Below are positions 21,376 to 21,961 of a DNA stretch of 21,961 nt, one piece after another. The notes beneath the pieces are model-generated. The model saw only the letters and a program-made list of their open reading frames with translations. It was not told the DNA's origin and did no database searches. Source of the stretch: Deltaproteobacteria bacterium (GTDB lineage: Bacteria; Desulfobacterota; Desulfobacteria; Desulfobacterales; SURF-15); contig JAHEHB010000030.1 in the NCBI GenBank assembly GCA_024644775.1, forward strand, positions 1 to 21,961, written 5' to 3'. Numbering within the stretch: the stretch's first letter is position 1; each line of letters starts with the position of its first letter. Both the position numbers and the translations under genes were made by a program.

Positions 21376-21961
21376 TCAGGGGTGCCGTCTGTATTTTTTA
21401 GCGGCTGCCGTTACCCAGACATAGTCACCGTCAGAAAGGTCGGCACCGGTTCCCACCGGTGCTAGATATATGGTTCGATAAAAAAGGGCATTTCGCCGAT
21501 AGGTACGTGCCGGTATGCCGAACTTGCGATAAATGTGACCATTTCCCGCTAAAATAACCATTTTAGATTCCCCGATATTGTGCGCAATGGTCTCCGCCAT
21601 GCCTTCATCCCAAACACACTGGGCCAGATAGAAGGTTTCAAAGTCATCTCGCCCTTTCACATGGTGACGTTCAAATACGTTTTTCACATAGGCTCTGTGT
21701 TCGGAAATAGAGGTGTCGATCGTTTTCGGAAGGTATTGTTTTTCAATATCAGATAGCGTTTCAATGCCACCAATGGCGATTTTAGGTGCAAGATGAAACG
21801 GAATATTGAGTCCGATCAAGCGTAAATTGTTCTCCTTGATAACTAAAAGAATATCCCGATACAAATTAAAATCATATTTCCAATTGGCATACCAGTGTAT
21901 CTTTTTTAGAAACGTCTCTTCATCCAGCTTTCCAATAGACCATTCATCGAGTACGCGCTGG
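21376..21961 (-). CDS. ChaN-like protein, C-terminal part (5-prime end beyond the window)
   Basis: The frame stays open to the window edge and gives about 195 residues; an apparent TTG start at 21864 is not the true one. The added upstream part reads VLDEWSIGKLDEETFLKKI and then WYANWKYDFNLYRDIL. Further family features are LRLIGLNIP, YLAQCVWDEGMAETIA and VILAGNGHIYRKFGIPAR. These are hallmarks of the ChaN/Tiki-like fold of iron-regulated, heme-binding lipoproteins (aromatic W..Y segment, WDExMA helix, GxGH motif). The end (GTGADLSDGDYVWVTAAAKK) closes the domain normally. Whether a lipoprotein signal exists cannot be seen. It lies 292 bases upstream of nrdD on the same strand, separated by the nrdD promoter. 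Confidence 0.82.
   Translation of the reverse strand, partial: QRVLDEWSIGKLDEETFLKKIHWYANWKYDFNLYRDILLVIKENNLRLIGLNIPFHLAPKIAIGGIETLSDIEKQYLPKTIDTSISEHRAYVKNVFERHHVKGRDDFETFYLAQCVWDEGMAETIAHNIGESKMVILAGNGHIYRKFGIPARTYRRNALFYRTIYLAPVGTGADLSDGDYVWVTAAAKKYRRHP

Noticed and set aside
1..21961. CRISPR arrays, tRNA/rRNA genes, insertion sequences, prophage or toxin-antitoxin modules
   Set aside because: No regularly spaced repeats, cloverleaf-like sequences, transposase, integrase or toxin motifs were seen on either strand.

Overview
The window reads as part of the chromosome of a strictly anaerobic, sulfate-reducing Desulfobacterota (probably a Desulfobacterales-type lineage) with moderate G+C. 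The main evidence is a complete tmc set (tryptophan-rich TmcD, membrane TmcC, HdrD-like TmcB, tetraheme cytochrome c3 TmcA), the transmembrane redox complex known from sulfate reducers. An anaerobic class III ribonucleotide reductase operon and several stress-type genes agree with this. No rRNA, tRNA, CRISPR array or insertion sequence was seen.

Layout. Bases 1-6302 run leftward. They hold a 61-residue microprotein, two universal-stress (USP) fold proteins, a 28-residue single-span membrane peptide, an SLC13-type permease with two RCK_C domains, a cytidylate-kinase-like protein, a membrane histidine kinase and the start of its partner response regulator. The head of this set has a sigma-54 type promoter with two upstream dyads. 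At 6725-8725, on the other strand, lies a Lon-type protease with a response-regulator receiver domain inserted between its helical linker and its AAA+ domain. It converges on a TauE/SafE permease - small membrane protein - CBS protein set (10795-8743). A second cytidylate-kinase-like paralogue (11087-11893) is followed by a palindrome-rich gap and two unidentified leftward genes. These diverge from tmcDCBA (13753-17657). A single-domain response regulator follows. Then come the leftward nrdD-nrdG operon, with two NrdR boxes in its promoter, and a truncated ChaN-like protein at the right edge.

How it may work together (inference). The left two thirds look like a signalling and stress module placed beside an energy-transducing redox complex. 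It contains a two-component system, USPs, CBS, RCK_C, kinase-fold/BON-like proteins, anion permeases, a receiver-gated protease and a stand-alone receiver. A short TFAEA-type peptide motif recurs in four of these proteins, which suggests a shared partner.

The most unusual signals are the receiver-Lon fusion, the recurrent TFAEA motif, the sigma-54/enhancer region at 6303-6724, and an otherwise intact NrdD in which the expected radical glycine and a second conserved C-terminal glycine read Asp and Glu.
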